Source: Scenedesmus sp. ARA3
Taxonomy: Eukaryota > Chlorophyta > Chlorophyceae > Sphaeropleales > Scenedesmaceae
Direction of reading: 5' to 3'
Length of the DNA stretch: 64,000 nt
Assembly: GCA_004335835.1 (NCBI GenBank)
Contig: RWJK01001384.1
Span: 124,001-188,000 of the forward strand
Both the position numbers and the translations under genes were made by a program. Each line of letters starts with the position of its first letter. Position 1 is the stretch's first letter. Below are positions 11,812 through 23,387 of this stretch, piece by piece. A model generated the notes under the pieces. That model did not search any database, was not told where the DNA came from, and was given only the letters and a program-made list of their open reading frames with translations.

Positions 11812-14395
11812 ATGCAGCCACCGAATCTGCCCAGCACTCGCAAGCTGCTGGCAGCAGTTTTGCTGCTTTACTTTGGCCGGCTGCTGTACAAGCTTGCACG
11901 CTGGGTGCACCATGTTCTCATATCAGTGGATGAAAGCAAGAAAGTCCACCACAACTGCATCCCAACTGCAGATTACAAGCCCACAGCGGTCCAGCAGGAG
12001 TCTCTGCAGCTGGTGAAGCAGCATTACCCCGAGCTGCTTCCACTAGTTGAAAGCGGCATCCTGGTGGCAGTGCAGCCCGCAAAGATGCTTGCAGGAAGGA
12101 TGCAGAAGCAGCAAGCTGGCGCCGCAGCAGCCGTAGCTGGAGAGCAGCAGGCACAGCAGGAGGGCGCAGCACAGGCAGATGCAACAGAGGGCCCACCCGG
12201 CACAGCAGACTTGCATGCACAGCTGGTTGAGAGCCCTGCGCTGCACAACCTTCTGGTCAACAAGCTCCCAGAGCTGCTGTTCATCATCGGCACTGTACAC
12301 GTGTCCAAACAGTCGGCAGAGCAGGTCAAGCAAGTGTTGCGGGTGAGCAGGCTTGCAGGATCATTGCTCAGTTCCTACTTGTCTCTGACACCACCACAGC
12401 AGTTGGCTAGTTGTGTTGCCTGGTCCTTGAAATTCACAGGGACAACATGCTGGGTCCCAGCAGAGAGGTTTCATTGCTGGAGCTGTGCCAGGCACGCATC
12501 CAGACCATGCCCACCCACCATTTTGCGTTCTTGGTGCGCTCATGCAACTGCCTGCCTGCCTGCCTGCCTGCTTTCAGGCTCTGCACCCCTCGCTGGTGGT
12601 GCTGGAGCTGTGCCAAGCGCCCAATCAGGCCATGCTGATTCAGTGCGTGTCCTTGGCTCATGCACTTGCCTGTCTGCCTGCCTGCAGGCTCTGCACCCCT
12701 CGCTGGTGGTGCTGGAGCTGTGCCAGGCGCGCATCCAGGCCATGCTGATTCAATTCGTGTCCTTGGCTCATGCACTTGCCTGTCCGCCTGCAGGCGCTCA
12801 ACCCGTCGCTGGTGGTGCTGGAGCTGTGCCAGGCGCGCATCCAGGCCATGCTGGTGGAGCCATACAGGGACCCGCTGCACGACCTGGAGCCCTGCCCAGA
12901 CAAGATGGCGGCAGCGGCAGCGCTCAAGCAGCGCAGCACGGCGGAGATCCTGTCGGCGGCGCTGAAGAGCAGGGACCACAATGTGCTGTCGGCGATGATG
13001 GGGGTGAGGGGGTTATGGCCAGAAGTTAACACGGTTGCAAATGTTGTTTGCATCTGCTCTGTGTTGTGGTTGAAGTAGTTTGCAGTGGGTGGTGTGTTGC
13101 TTCGCAGGAGGCTGGCAGCAGGCGCATGCTGGCACAACTGGTGTAGAACTGACAGCTTCTGCAAAACAGTGCTTGTCGCACGTGCTGACCTCTGCTAACC
13201 TCTGTTGCTGCTGGTTTGTGCTGCAGGGCATGTACTCTCAGCTGGAAGATAAGCTGGAGGTGCGTGCTGGCTGCGAGTTCATCGCTGCTCGCGCCACGCT
13301 GATTGAGATGCTGCAGGAGCAGCAGCAGCTGCAGCAGCAGCAGCCAGCGCATGAGGCCGTGTGGGTCGAGCGCTGTGTGGCTGGTGACAGGGAGCTGCTT
13401 GACACGCTGCTGGGGCTGTGGGGTTCGCTGAAGCCCTGGCGGCGGCTCAAGTTCATCTGGGACCTGCTCACAGCGCTGGTGTGCGGGGTGAGTTTTGACG
13501 CGCAGCAGCAGCAACTGAGCAGCATGGGTGTGGGCCTGCAGGCGCAGCTGGACCCCCTGCTCCGCGCATGGCGTTGCGTCAACGCCCACAAATACATCGG
13601 GAGTGTCATGGTGTAGATGCGCACTGCAGACTAAGGAAGCATCTCCTGGAATGTGCCGATACTGCTGCGCTTACTTGTCGATGCTGCTGCTGCTGCTGCC
13701 GCCAGATCAGCGAGGATGACATCAAGTCGCTGGCTGAGGCAGACATGGTGGAGCTGCTGCTCACAGAGTTTGCGCAGGAGTACCCAGAAGTGATGCGGCC
13801 GCTGCTGCATGACAGGTGCGCTGCGTATGAGAGTAATGTAGCCTGCTGCATCGCAGTGCTTTGTGAGGCAGTGGCACAGCAACTAGTTTGTTCGAGCCGA
13901 GCATGAGAGCAGCCGGTACACAGCCTTTGCAGGATGTTGTGTGTTGTGATGTGGCAGTGGCAGTGTTCAGCCCTGAGTGGTCTGCATGCGGCGGCTGCAG
14001 TTGCAGCCACCCAGGTGTTGCCACAGCTGCACAGTCACTGCACTTGCCACAGCTGCACAGTCACACGGTGTGTCTGCAAGCAGCTGACTAGAGGGCCTCA
14101 TCTGCGGTCAATTCAAGCACCTGTCTGGTGTTCCACTTGCTGCGCGCTGAGTTATGTGCTGCCTGCGTTTGCTGCTGCTGCGCCTTGCAGGAACTGGGTG
14201 CTGGCAACCAACACCTTGCAGGCAGCACAGATCAGCGCGCACAACGCACTCGGGTCGCCTGTGGTGGCTATTGTGGGCAAGGGACACATCCCTGGCATGG
14301 TGTATGTTATTGAGAGCGTAGTCAACGTGTTTGCTCAGGCACATGGCAGCGGCATGCAGCTGGAGGCAACAGCTGCCGAATACTGCAATAATTAA
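11812..14395 (+). CDS. TraB-domain family protein
   Basis: Five exons: 11812-12342, 12794-13003, 13227-13487, 13706-13815 and 14191-14395, giving 438 residues. TraB-family hallmarks are GTVHVSKQSAEQV (about 160-172), LVVLELCQARIQAML immediately after intron 1, the helical region LKFIWDLLTALVCG, a DRNWVLATN block and VVAIVGKGHIPGM near the C-terminus. The TraB/PrgY/GumN superfamily has an EreA/ChaN-like fold. Eukaryotic TRABD-type members sit at membranes, many at the mitochondrial outer membrane, and their enzymatic role is debated. Residues 10-30 form a hydrophobic segment (LLAAVLLLYFGRLLY) that could anchor or target the protein. An Ala/Gln-rich linker precedes the domain. The start is the first in-frame ATG. 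Intron 1 contains several partial copies of the 5' edge of exon 2. Confidence 0.85.
12453..12793 (+). repeat. Tandem partial copies of TraB exon 2 acceptor edge inside intron 1
   Basis: The functional exon 2 starts at 12794. Copies of its first about 55 bases, each with the preceding pyrimidine/CAG acceptor, start at 12578 and 12688. A more decayed copy without an acceptor covers about 12473-12516. Between copies the same intron tail (CTTGGCTCATGCACTTGCC) recurs. Repeat spacings are 110 and 106 bp. Confidence 0.9.
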
Positions 14396-15044
14396 GAACA
14401 GGAGGAAGCGGCTGGAGGCAGCAGCGGTCTGAAGAATTGTCAAATTGTGAACCTTCGTGGCAGCTGTGGGCGTATGCCAATAATCTTGTGCAGAAATGTG
14501 GTGTGCAGGCTGTGAGGCACTGTGTAAACTGTTGACTGCCATTGACGCTAGTCACAATGCTGTGGTGAGCAAGCACAGCCGATGCAGAGATCCACATCCA
14601 TGCTGAGGCAAATTGTGATGCTTGAACGCCATTCGTGGCAAGTTTGGCGTTGTCCTGCCAGCTTTAATTCATGGTTTCAAACCAGTTTGGGTGAGGTCCA
14701 GGGCTCGTGCCAATGTTTACCTGAGGGGCATCAGCAGCCGCAGATCGTGTCGTGTGCGTTGATGGCATGCCGACAACAATCATGATGTGCTCAAATTATG
14801 TCGATGACATTCGTACAGTGCACACCGATGCTGCCGGCACAGCAGCAGCAGCTGTTGCCGCGTATTCGAACCCACCGGCAACGCCTAGGAGCACTTAATA
14901 ACTTCAATTCATCAACGTTCTTCGCCTGCAGCAGCAGCAACATCAGCAGCAGCACGGTTGCCTGGCAGCAAGGTGAGCTATGACAGCAGCAGCAGCTCAG
15001 GAACACCAGCTTACCCGGCCACTGAACACTTGACTTGAAGTTTT
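14396..15044 (+). other. TraB 3' UTR and mTERF-like gene promoter side
   Basis: TGTAA at 14523-14527 marks a likely poly(A) signal for the TraB gene. The remainder is upstream of the mTERF-like start codon. There are short CAG runs and no convincing coding exon. Confidence 0.45.
14523..14527 (+). terminator. Putative poly(A) signal TGTAA of the TraB gene
   Basis: TGTAA lies 128 nt after the stop codon of the TraB gene. The position suits a short chlorophyte 3' UTR. Confidence 0.4.
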
Positions 15045-15133
15045 ATGCGTCTCAGTAATCTGTTACGGAAGCTGCTTGCCTTTCTTGTGCGTGGCTGCAC
15101 TGCCCCTGCAGCGCCACACCATCACAACCAGCA

Positions 15134-15177
<44 letters not shown>

Positions 15178-15256
15178 TCGACCCTCGCAAGCCCCTGCAG
15201 CAGCTATCCCAGCACCTAAATGACTATAACAATAGCACATACCAGCAGCAGCAAAT

Positions 15257-15300
<44 letters not shown>

Positions 15301-16413
15301 CACGTCGCAACGCTTCGGGCAACAGCCGCGCCGTCAGCCTTGCTCGCGCTCTGCAGCTGCACCCCCGCCAAGCAGCAGCCATGCTACTGGACTACCCTCA
15401 ACTCTCCGACTTCAACCACGCTCGCCTAGCAGACAAACTCCACGAAATGGCAGGCCTGCTGCAGCTGCAGCCGCAGCAGCTGGCTGCTGCCCTTGTGGAA
15501 GACCCTCGGTTGCTGGGCTCTTCACTGCATGCCTTTGAGCAGCGAGTTGGTGTGCTGCTGCGGCTGTTTGGAGGCCTTCCTGCTGTACAACAGGTGGGCA
15601 GTTGTCGTGCTGCTTCTGCGCATACTCCCCATTTATGAGCCGGCAGTTCTGCTGTTGTTAACTTGTTACGTGGTTTGCCAGCAGCTGAAGCACGTCCTTC
15701 TGCATCGTGACTATTGTGCTGGTCCCGCTGCTGCTACTGCTGCTGCTGCTGCTGTCCTGCTTCTGCATCGTTGTCATGCACAACAGCTGGTCCTGCAAGA
15801 GCCCTCCCTGCTGTGCTGGAGCCCCAACCAGCTCAGCAAGCGCCTGACAGGCATGGGTCACTGCTTGGGCTTGGAGCAGCAGCAGCTGCTGCAGCTGCTG
15901 CAGCAGCACCCTCAGCTGCTGCCAGCCAGCCACCACTTGGCATCCAGCTTGCGGCTGCTGCAGCAGCTGCTGCAGCTAGCTGCTGCTGGGCAGCAGAGCT
16001 TTGGCTGTGGCACTCACCCAGCAACTGCAGCAGCAGCTGGGGGGCTGCTAGGCGGGACACAGCAAGGATCAGACAGCAACCAGCAGCGGCGAAGTCACCC
16101 AGACGAGCAGCAACAGCAGCAGCAGCAGCAGCAGCAGCGTATCTCAGAAGCATCGGTCAGGGCCTTTGCACTGTCACATCCAGAGCTGCTGCTGCAGCAG
16201 CCTGATGACATTGTGGCAAGGCTTGCTACCCTGCAGGCCCAGTCTGGGCTGAGCCTAGCTGAGGTGGCAGCAGTAATGGCAGCCAACCCTCATCTGCTGC
16301 TGGTAGAACTGGATTCCAGTGGCAGCCGCAACCCTCAAGGTGCTATGCAAAGCAGCAGCAGCAGTATGGGGCGCAGGGACGGCAGTGGACGCAGCAGCAG
16401 GTACAGCAGCTGA
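15045..16413 (+). CDS. mTERF-like helical-repeat protein, probably organelle-targeted
   Basis: Two exons, 15045-15593 and 15787-16413, give 391 residues. After a short basic, hydrophobic N-terminus (MRLSNLLRKLLAFLVRG), a plausible transit peptide, come two long poly-Gln runs. These are followed by repeated helical units of the form L..xPxLL: MLLDYPQL, LVEDPRLL, LQEPSLLCW, LQQHPQLLP, LSHPELLLQ and AANPHLLLVE. This spacing is typical of mTERF repeats, a nucleic-acid-binding fold used in chloroplast and mitochondrial gene expression. The repeats are separated by Gln-, Ala- and Ser-rich low complexity. The start ATG follows in-frame stops. Other helical-repeat organelle RNA-binding families such as OPR are an alternative. 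The gene is convergent with the ChaN gene. Confidence 0.55.
15130..15300 (+). repeat. Two (CAG)n arrays encoding poly-Gln in the mTERF-like gene
   Basis: Runs at about 15130-15177 and 15258-15300, each about 14-16 CAG units, are translated as Gln in exon 1. Triplet runs in this exon are on the coding strand as CAG, unlike those in introns. Confidence 0.9.
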
Positions 16414-16881
16414 TGCAGAGGTTGTTGGCGCATTGCTGGCTAGATAGCCGGAGCGTGGATTCCACAGTCGTATGTGACGGCTGGATTGCGTGTATTGTAT
16501 CACCATTTTAATGCAGCACCGTGCAAAGTGTTGCATCAGCTCTGTGAATTAAACTGTGTGTTGTGCATGCAGTTGCAATGTACGTGTGCTCACTTCCCGG
16601 CTCACCCGCCAGGCGGCTGTGCACCTGTTGCACGTGCAACTGTTCTGCGCACAGCATTGCACTGTACATCACACCGAAATGCGTGCCATTATTTTTATCT
16701 TCTGTGTGCCATTTGTTTGCCCCATAGCCAGGCCCCATGCCCGTTGCGTTTTTTGATCCGCAATATGCATCTACAAGACAGCATGTTGGCGGCCTTGGGT
16801 CAGGCGTTTGCGTTGCCAACCTCAGTGTGTGGAACATGTCACTTGGCATAGTGCACTATAGCTACAGCATGCTGGCAGCAT

Positions 16882-16886
16882 TGTAA
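16882..16886 (+). terminator. Putative poly(A) signal TGTAA of the mTERF-like gene
   Basis: TGTAA followed by AGTTTT, 469 nt after the stop codon. It is the first TGTAA on the plus strand in this 3' region that I noticed. Confidence 0.4.
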
Positions 16887-17064
16887 AGTTTTCTGTCTTC
16901 TCGACGTTCGTCTACTGTAACATATCCATGACTCAACAACTGCCACCAGCACAGCCGCAGGGCAGCACTTTCACTTGCTGCAGCTGTGCCTTGCAACGTG
17001 CGTGCTTCCCTAACCAGGCCTAAGCCTACCTCACACCAAGCCTGAGTATTGAAGAAATTGTAGC

Positions 17065-17069
17065 TTACA
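17065..17069 (-). terminator. Putative poly(A) signal TGTAA of the ChaN gene
   Basis: TTACA on the plus strand reads TGTAA on the gene strand, about 130 nt after the stop codon at 17200. Confidence 0.4.
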
Positions 17070-17199
17070 CCAGTCTGATGAGCACTCGTCAGCATGCGGC
17101 CGCGGCGTGCCTGCCCGCTTGGAAGTGACACCTTGAAGTTCACGCAAGTAACCTTGCCCGTTGGGGGAGCCAATGACAGTCTCATTGGGCAGACAACAG

Positions 17200-17720
17200 C
17201 TACACAGGATGCACGCTGGCGAACGACCTAGGCAGCCTGCCGTCAGTCAGCACCACAAAATCGGCTGACCCCAGCAGCCCAGCCGCCTCAAGCTGCTGCT
17301 GCTCCATTGTCATGCTGTCAGCCGGCACAAAAGTAACAACCACAACCCTAGCACCTGGCGCATACAGCTGCAGGTGCTCTGGGATGCCCAGGTGATGCTC
17401 TGCATGGAACTTGCCACACACATGGACCACCAGAGGCCCCCGCTGCTGCTGCGGCTGCTGTTGCTGAGATGTGCCGCTCAATGTACTGCCAGTTGTACTG
17501 CTAGCTGTACTGCTAGCTGTACTGCCGCATGTGTTGCCAGCTGTGCTGCTGGCTGTATTGCTACCAGCTGCCGCAGCTGGTGTTACTGTATTTGCTGCAC
17601 CTGCTGTCAGCTGCTGCGCAATGCTGTGTGCCATTGTGGAGTCCCACAGGCACTGAGCATCCAGGAAGTTACTAGACACATTAAACCCAATGTAAGGGCA
17701 TGCGCCACCATCTGCAGGGC

Positions 17721-17760
<40 letters not shown>

Positions 17761-17809
17761 GGCTGGCGTGCTGCTGTGCCTCACTGCAGCAGCACCACTG
17801 TCTGCAGCC

Positions 17810-17848
<39 letters not shown>

Positions 17849-18127
17849 CTGTGCCGCTGCATATCAGCTGCCGCCTGCCGCATGCTGCCAGTCACCTTTG
17901 TTACATACTCCTGAGAGGGCTGCGCATAAGGCAGCGGAGCCAGGAACTGCTGAGCAGCAGGCGGCAGCTGCAGCAGTGCCTGCCGGCCTGCCCGGCCAGC
18001 AAGTGACACGTAACGCCTGGGCGCATTTGCAGCAATCACCCTCACGCAGTTCCTGCTGCTGCTGCTGCTGTCAGCTGGAGTTGGCGCGGATGTGTCTGAA
18101 GCGCTGCTGTAGCTGCCGCCCTGCACG

Positions 18128-18162
<35 letters not shown>

Positions 18163-18585
18163 GTTGTTGTGCAATGCTGCCAGGCCCTTGCAGAAGTCCA
18201 CCAGGGGCTGGTAGTCACGCCTGCAGCGCAGCAGCAGCAGCATGAAGAAGGAGCAACTAGCATGCGCAGCAGCGCAGTTGAGCAAGAGGTATGAGCAGCA
18301 GCAGATGTAAGCTGATCAACTGCACCCAGCTGCAGCTGCCTGCACTGAGAGTGCCGCTGCAGCAGCATCAGCCAATCATGTAGTATGTTGTAAAACACCC
18401 TAAAAGATACCAGCAGCAGCAGCAGCAGCAGCCGCACCTGTAGTTGGGCCACGGCCGGCCATCCCTCATCAGGTCAGCCAGGCTGATGCTGCCTGCCAGG
18501 TACTCGTCAAGCACCTGCTGCACATCACGCTCAAACATCTCAAGCCCAAGCACCAGCGGCCGCAGCGGGTGCCTGACCGGCTCAC

Positions 18586-18624
<39 letters not shown>

Positions 18625-19240
18625 TTTGTGTGGTGCCTGCAGCATGAGATGCAGCTGGAGGTGCCCTGCTAGCTTGTGATTTGCTGCTACCATCCTGTTG
18701 CAGTTGCTGCTGCTGCATTGCTGGCTGACCATGCTGTCCTGCAGGTCCGTCCGCTGCTGCTGCTGCTGCTGCTGCTGCTTGGGTTGGTGTCTGGTAGCCT
18801 AGTGCCTTAGCAGTGCGTTTGAGTAGGTCCAGCTGCAGTGCATGGGCCACTGGGTCATCATGGAACTCACCCAGCAGCACCACGTCAGCAGCCTGCATGG
18901 CTGCCACAATGCTGCTGAGCCTTGCAGGAACACCATCGCCTGTCAGCACTGCAAAGTGGTTGCCTTCTTTCAGTGATGGGGGCCACTTGCTGAGCTTGCT
19001 GCTGCTGCTGCTGCTGCTGCTGTTGCTGGGGTCTTGATGCAAGTCCTGTGCGCTAGACTGACCCGCTGGCTCACTGTTAGCGCTGCTGCTGGTGGTGTTT
19101 CCTGGACTTAAGCTTTGCTGTGATGCTGTGTAAATGTTTTTTGCAGGAATGGGCACGCCAGCTTCAGCCAGAACATGGCAGCGCTGATGTGCCTTGGCTG
19201 CCAGTACTGCAGCCAGGACACCAGCGCTGCGTCGCCACAT
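17200..19240 (-). CDS. ChaN-like (DUF399) haem-binding-fold protein
   Basis: Two exons, 19240-18438 and 18220-17200, give 607 residues. Conserved blocks appear in order: ADVVLLGEFHDDPVAHALQL (about 115-134), LGLEMFERDVQQVLDEYLAG, RPWPNYRRDYQPLVDF spanning the intron, VIAANAPRRYVSLAGR, FLDAQCLWDSTMAHSI, and HVCGKFHAEHHLGIPEHL near the C-terminus. These match the ChaN/DUF399 family. In bacteria ChaN binds haem; plants and algae have plastid-associated homologues. The Glu/His of GEFHD and the His-rich FHAEHH block are the likely ligand-site residues. The domain is interrupted by poly-Gln, poly-Ala and a degenerate Ser-Thr-Ala repeat (about 17480-17575), so the protein is much longer than bacterial ChaN (about 300 residues). 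The N-terminus (MWRRSAGVLAAVLAAKAHQR) looks like an organelle-targeting peptide. Confidence 0.8.
17723..17846 (-). repeat. Paired triplet arrays (poly-Ala and poly-Gln) in ChaN exon 2
   Basis: CTG runs on the plus strand at about 17723-17759 and 17812-17846 are read on the gene strand as GCA (Ala) and CAG (Gln). Both insert into the ChaN domain between conserved blocks, presumably in surface loops. Confidence 0.85.
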
Positions 19241-19924
19241 TCTGCTGTAAAGGAGGGGTGAGGCCTGTCAAACCGCAATCTACAGAGTTTAAAACCAGAA
19301 GTATGCGAGCTTTTCTGCAGGAAGGGTAAGTAGTGCCCCACCCAAGATGAGGCCTGTGCCACAGCAGTGGGCGTGGCAGCGACAACTTGCGGCCCAACAC
19401 TGCCTCACGACTCTTTGGTAGTTAACGTTTCGAAATTAACTGTAATCATGTCCGAATTTACGCGGCAACACTGGCGATCAGTGCACGGCTGGGGCTAGCA
19501 CCATAAGCCAAGGAAAGGATCGTTATGGGCGGTTTAAGGCGTGTTCAACCGTTTGTTGACGCCGAGTTCACGAAGAGAACTCTCAGTTTTTACAGTGGCA
19601 ATGCGAATGCACCATACGCCACGCAAGATTTGCAAACACGTCCACAGCGGTCCGGTGCGGTATTCTTCGCGCTTCAGGCCAGTGCAGTTGCGAGCTTCAC
19701 TTTCTTTACGAGCTCTTTTAAAGAAACAGATGCTGTAGTGCACAGGTGGAGCATCACGCAACGCAGCAGTCGAGTGGGACAGGCAGAGCAGTGGGGCTAA
19801 CTGGGTGGCCTAGGTTGCTGCACTTGTCGTACGGCAACCGCCCGCAGCAGGCAACTGCTAGGAATCAAGCTGCAAGACACCAAGACCTGTTATCACTCGC
19901 AGCTGCAGTGATACCGTGCGCTGG
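19241..19924. promoter_or_regulatory. Divergent promoter region, ChaN / OTU genes
   Basis: 684 bp between opposite start codons. It must hold both 5' UTRs and promoters. No clear TATA box or other element is recognised, and open frames here lack motifs. Confidence 0.4.
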
Positions 19925-20781
19925 ATGGCAGGTGCACACCACTTACAGCAGCAACGCTACCACCAGCAACAGCAGCAGCTGCACCGCCAGCAGCAACAGC
20001 AACAGCAGCAGCGAAGCGCTGAGCCTGATGGCTGTTCATCTATCATACGCTTTCTAACTTGCTACCTCTTAGAGGAGCCACAGTCCCCTGTGGCCCCCAC
20101 CCTCAGCAGACCTCTGCCAGACCCCAGCTTTGTGAAATGGACAGACAAGCTACGGCAGCAGCGGCTGCAGCGCTCCCTATCAGATGGCTACGGTGCATTG
20201 CCCACTGTGGTCGCACGGGACGCTTCCTTTTTGGTGAATGTGGGCTGTGACAGGCAGAGCATGGATGCAGGCAGCTGGCAGCCGCAGGCACACCAGCCCG
20301 GGCCTGACACTTTCCGGCGGCTGCTGTCGGCGCAAGCAAGAGGTGAGGGTGCAGGGCATAGGATGTGCAACAGGATGCTTAGGTTTGGGTGGATGGTGGG
20401 ATGTGTATGAGCAGAGCGATGGAGCTTGCTGGCCAGCAACGCTGCTGGCCTTTAGCCAGCAGTGATGTTAGAGTGGGTATGCGAGCCGCAGCGCCTTTGT
20501 GCAGCACAATGCGATGCACGAAATGGCAGCGGCCAGCGTTCTGTGGTAGTGCTGCGGTGATTTGCTGTGGATGGTGAGGAATTGAGGTTCTGCGAGAGTG
20601 CAGCGGCCAGCGCATGTGAAGTTACGCAAAAGCATGCCAGGCTGCGACATGCGGGTGGCTGGACCGGTGCCCCAGCAAGCAATGCATCATTTCGCACAGC
20701 AGTGGCAGCTGCACACCTCGCATCTGTGCTGATGTGCAACCTCTGCTCCGCGCTGACTCTTTGCTGCTGATCGAATCTGCA

Positions 20782-20815
<34 letters not shown>

Positions 20816-23347
20816 TACCACAGCAGCACCTGCAGCAGCAGCTACCGTTGCAGCACTACCACCACCACTACCAGCAGCCCCACCAGCAGCAGTACCAGCA
20901 GCAGCTCGCGTCTGTCGTGTCAGGCCAAGTGGGCTTCAACACTGCAGCTGCCTTTGGCGGCAACCACGCTGCTGCTGCAGCATACCACCCACAGCACCAC
21001 CGGCAGCAGCAGCAGCAGCAGGCGTTGCCGGCGGCTGTGACGGCTGCAGCAGCAGCAGCAGCGGCAGCAGCAGCGCGCCACGCGAGTGCCACCAGCTGGA
21101 CAGACAGCCGCAAGCAGCTAGAGGCGAATCTGGCAATGGAGCAGAGCATTAGCCAAATGCAGCTTGGGCCTGATTACCTGAATGAGCAGCAGCGGCTGGT
21201 GCAGCGGCTGGCGAGGCTGCGGCTGGAGGAGCAGCTCAGCGTGGCTGACGGCAACTGCCAGGTGAGAGCTGATGCGCGTGCTGATTCGTGTTGGTTTGTT
21301 TCGACTGGTGTGAATGGGATCGGCAGCAGCTGGGCAGGGGTAGGGCACCAGCGAAACGTGCATGTTGTGCTGTTGTGCGGCGGCCAGTGCTGTGTGGTTC
21401 CCGCCCTGGTTTGACTAGATGCGGGTGTGCTGGTTTGCCATGCCGCCAGTACTATGACTGGTGTAGGTTCAGGTAGGACACCAAGATGTGTCAAGAACAT
21501 GGGACGGCAAATGGAGCAACCTGTGCAAAGTTGTCCCTGCTGACCATTCCTCGTTCGTCTCCTTTGTTGCAAGCTGCCATCGCAGCTCCTTCTGCTGGTG
21601 TAGCAGTGCTTGGAACGCTGGTACGTTGTGGCCGGACTTTACATGCCGTGCATGACAGCAACTCACCATGTTATCTGCTGCCGCCGCCTCGCGCTGCTGC
21701 TGCTGCATGTGCAGTTCCGCTCTGTGTCTGAGCAGCTGTACGGCACTCAGGAGTTCCACGGCTTCGTGCGGCAGCAGGCTGTGAACCACATCAAGTGAGC
21801 TGCTGGGCGCCTTGCACTGCAGCGGTAGACTGCGACACTGCCCTCACATGAGTCATATGATATGACCCTGCCGCATGCAAGCAGTTTCTGCAGACACTGT
21901 GCCAGAGTAGGTCAGCAGCGTGGGTGGAGTGAGGCGTCACACAAAGCTAGCGTCACACAAAGCTAGGGCGACGCGCCCCTGCATGCTGAACACGCTGCTG
22001 CTGTTGTCGCCGCGCCAGGGCGTTCACTCCATACCTGCGTATGAGATGACGTGTTCTTCCTACTGCGCTGCTGCTGCTGCTGCCGCTGCTGCTGCTGCTG
22101 CTGCTGCTGCTGCCGCTGCTGCTGCTGCTGCAGGGCCAACCCGGCGTCATACGCCACCTTCCTTGGGGAGGACTTTGCCTACTACTGCGTGGGCATGGCA
22201 CAGGACGGCACCTGGGGAGACGAGGTGCGCAGACTACAGCCGGCAGCAGGCTCTCCTGCTGTTGACGCGCATGCCTCTTTTTTGTCCCGTGCAACTAGCA
22301 CCAAGCAGGCATGGCTCAGGACGGCACCTGGGGCAACGAGGTACGGCAGCATGACACGTGTGCATATGGCATGTCGTTGCAGCAACGGACTGGCGGCATG
22401 CCGCAGGGTGCCGCCTGTGGCAACAAGGGTGCGGGCGCGCACATGCATATGTGCACAATGGCTATCGCTGCATTGTTAGGGTTGCTTGCAGGGCGCAGGA
22501 CGGCACCTGGGGCGACGAGGTGCGCTGCACGCGGCCACATACGTGCATGCATGCATTGCAAGTGATGCGTGCCGCTGTGCAACGGCCAAAGCTGCCCCCG
22601 CCTGTTGCAATGTCCTTTCTTCTCACATTCGCATCTATACCCTGTTGCTGCTGCCGCTGCTGCACTCTACTGTACATGTGTATGCACCGCAGCTGATGCT
22701 GCGCATGATCTGCGGCATCATCACCTCACCCTGCTGCTGTTCTCTTCCTGTTGTCTCTGCTGCGCTGTGTTACATTGCTGCGCTGCAGCTGACGCTGCGC
22801 GCGATCTGTGACAGTTTTGGCGTGGCTGTGCACGTGGTGACCAGCGAGCAGCGCAACTGGTACCTGCGCTACGAGCCGCTGAGCTACAAGTCGCGGCTGG
22901 AGGTGTTCCTCACCTACATCGCACCCATGCACTACAACTCGCTGCGGTGAGCACGGCCTTGTGGTGCTGACCGGCTGGCTGGCTAGCTGTCTGGATGCCT
23001 GGCTAGCTGATTGCATTAGCATCACGTGCATCTGCCAGCAACAAAAGTCTCGTGTCGCGGCTGGAGGTCTTCCTGACCTACATTGCACCCATGCACTACA
23101 ACTTGCTGCGGTGAGCACATGCGGTGAGGCTGGCGTGATGGCTGGCTGGCTGGCTGACCGCATCATCACTTGTCACACCGCCACCAGCAACAAGCGTGCC
23201 GGCTCTGTGTATAACGGATTGATTTGTGTACAGCAAATTGCCGCTAGCTTGGCAGGCGCTGCCCTTTGTGGAGTGCCTGGTGTCAGCAGATGCAGCTCCA
23301 CATGCAAGCAGACGAAATGCAGACGTTGCCTATTGATATGAACTGCC

Positions 23348-23387
<40 letters not shown>

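Larger units (their letters stand above)
16414..17199. other. Convergent 3' UTR region of mTERF-like and ChaN genes
   Basis: The facing 3' ends leave 786 bp. TGTAA at 16882-16886 (plus) fits the mTERF-like transcript. TTACA at 17065-17069, which is TGTAA on the minus strand, fits the ChaN transcript. That leaves the two 3' UTRs abutting without overlap. No coding exon is seen. Confidence 0.5.

Noticed and set aside
22948..22950. TGA directly after HYNSLR as the OTU stop codon
   Set aside because: The bases GTGAGC form a good donor, phase continues cleanly into exon 6, and the exon-copy pattern in this gene occurs at introns. It remains a possible alternative end.
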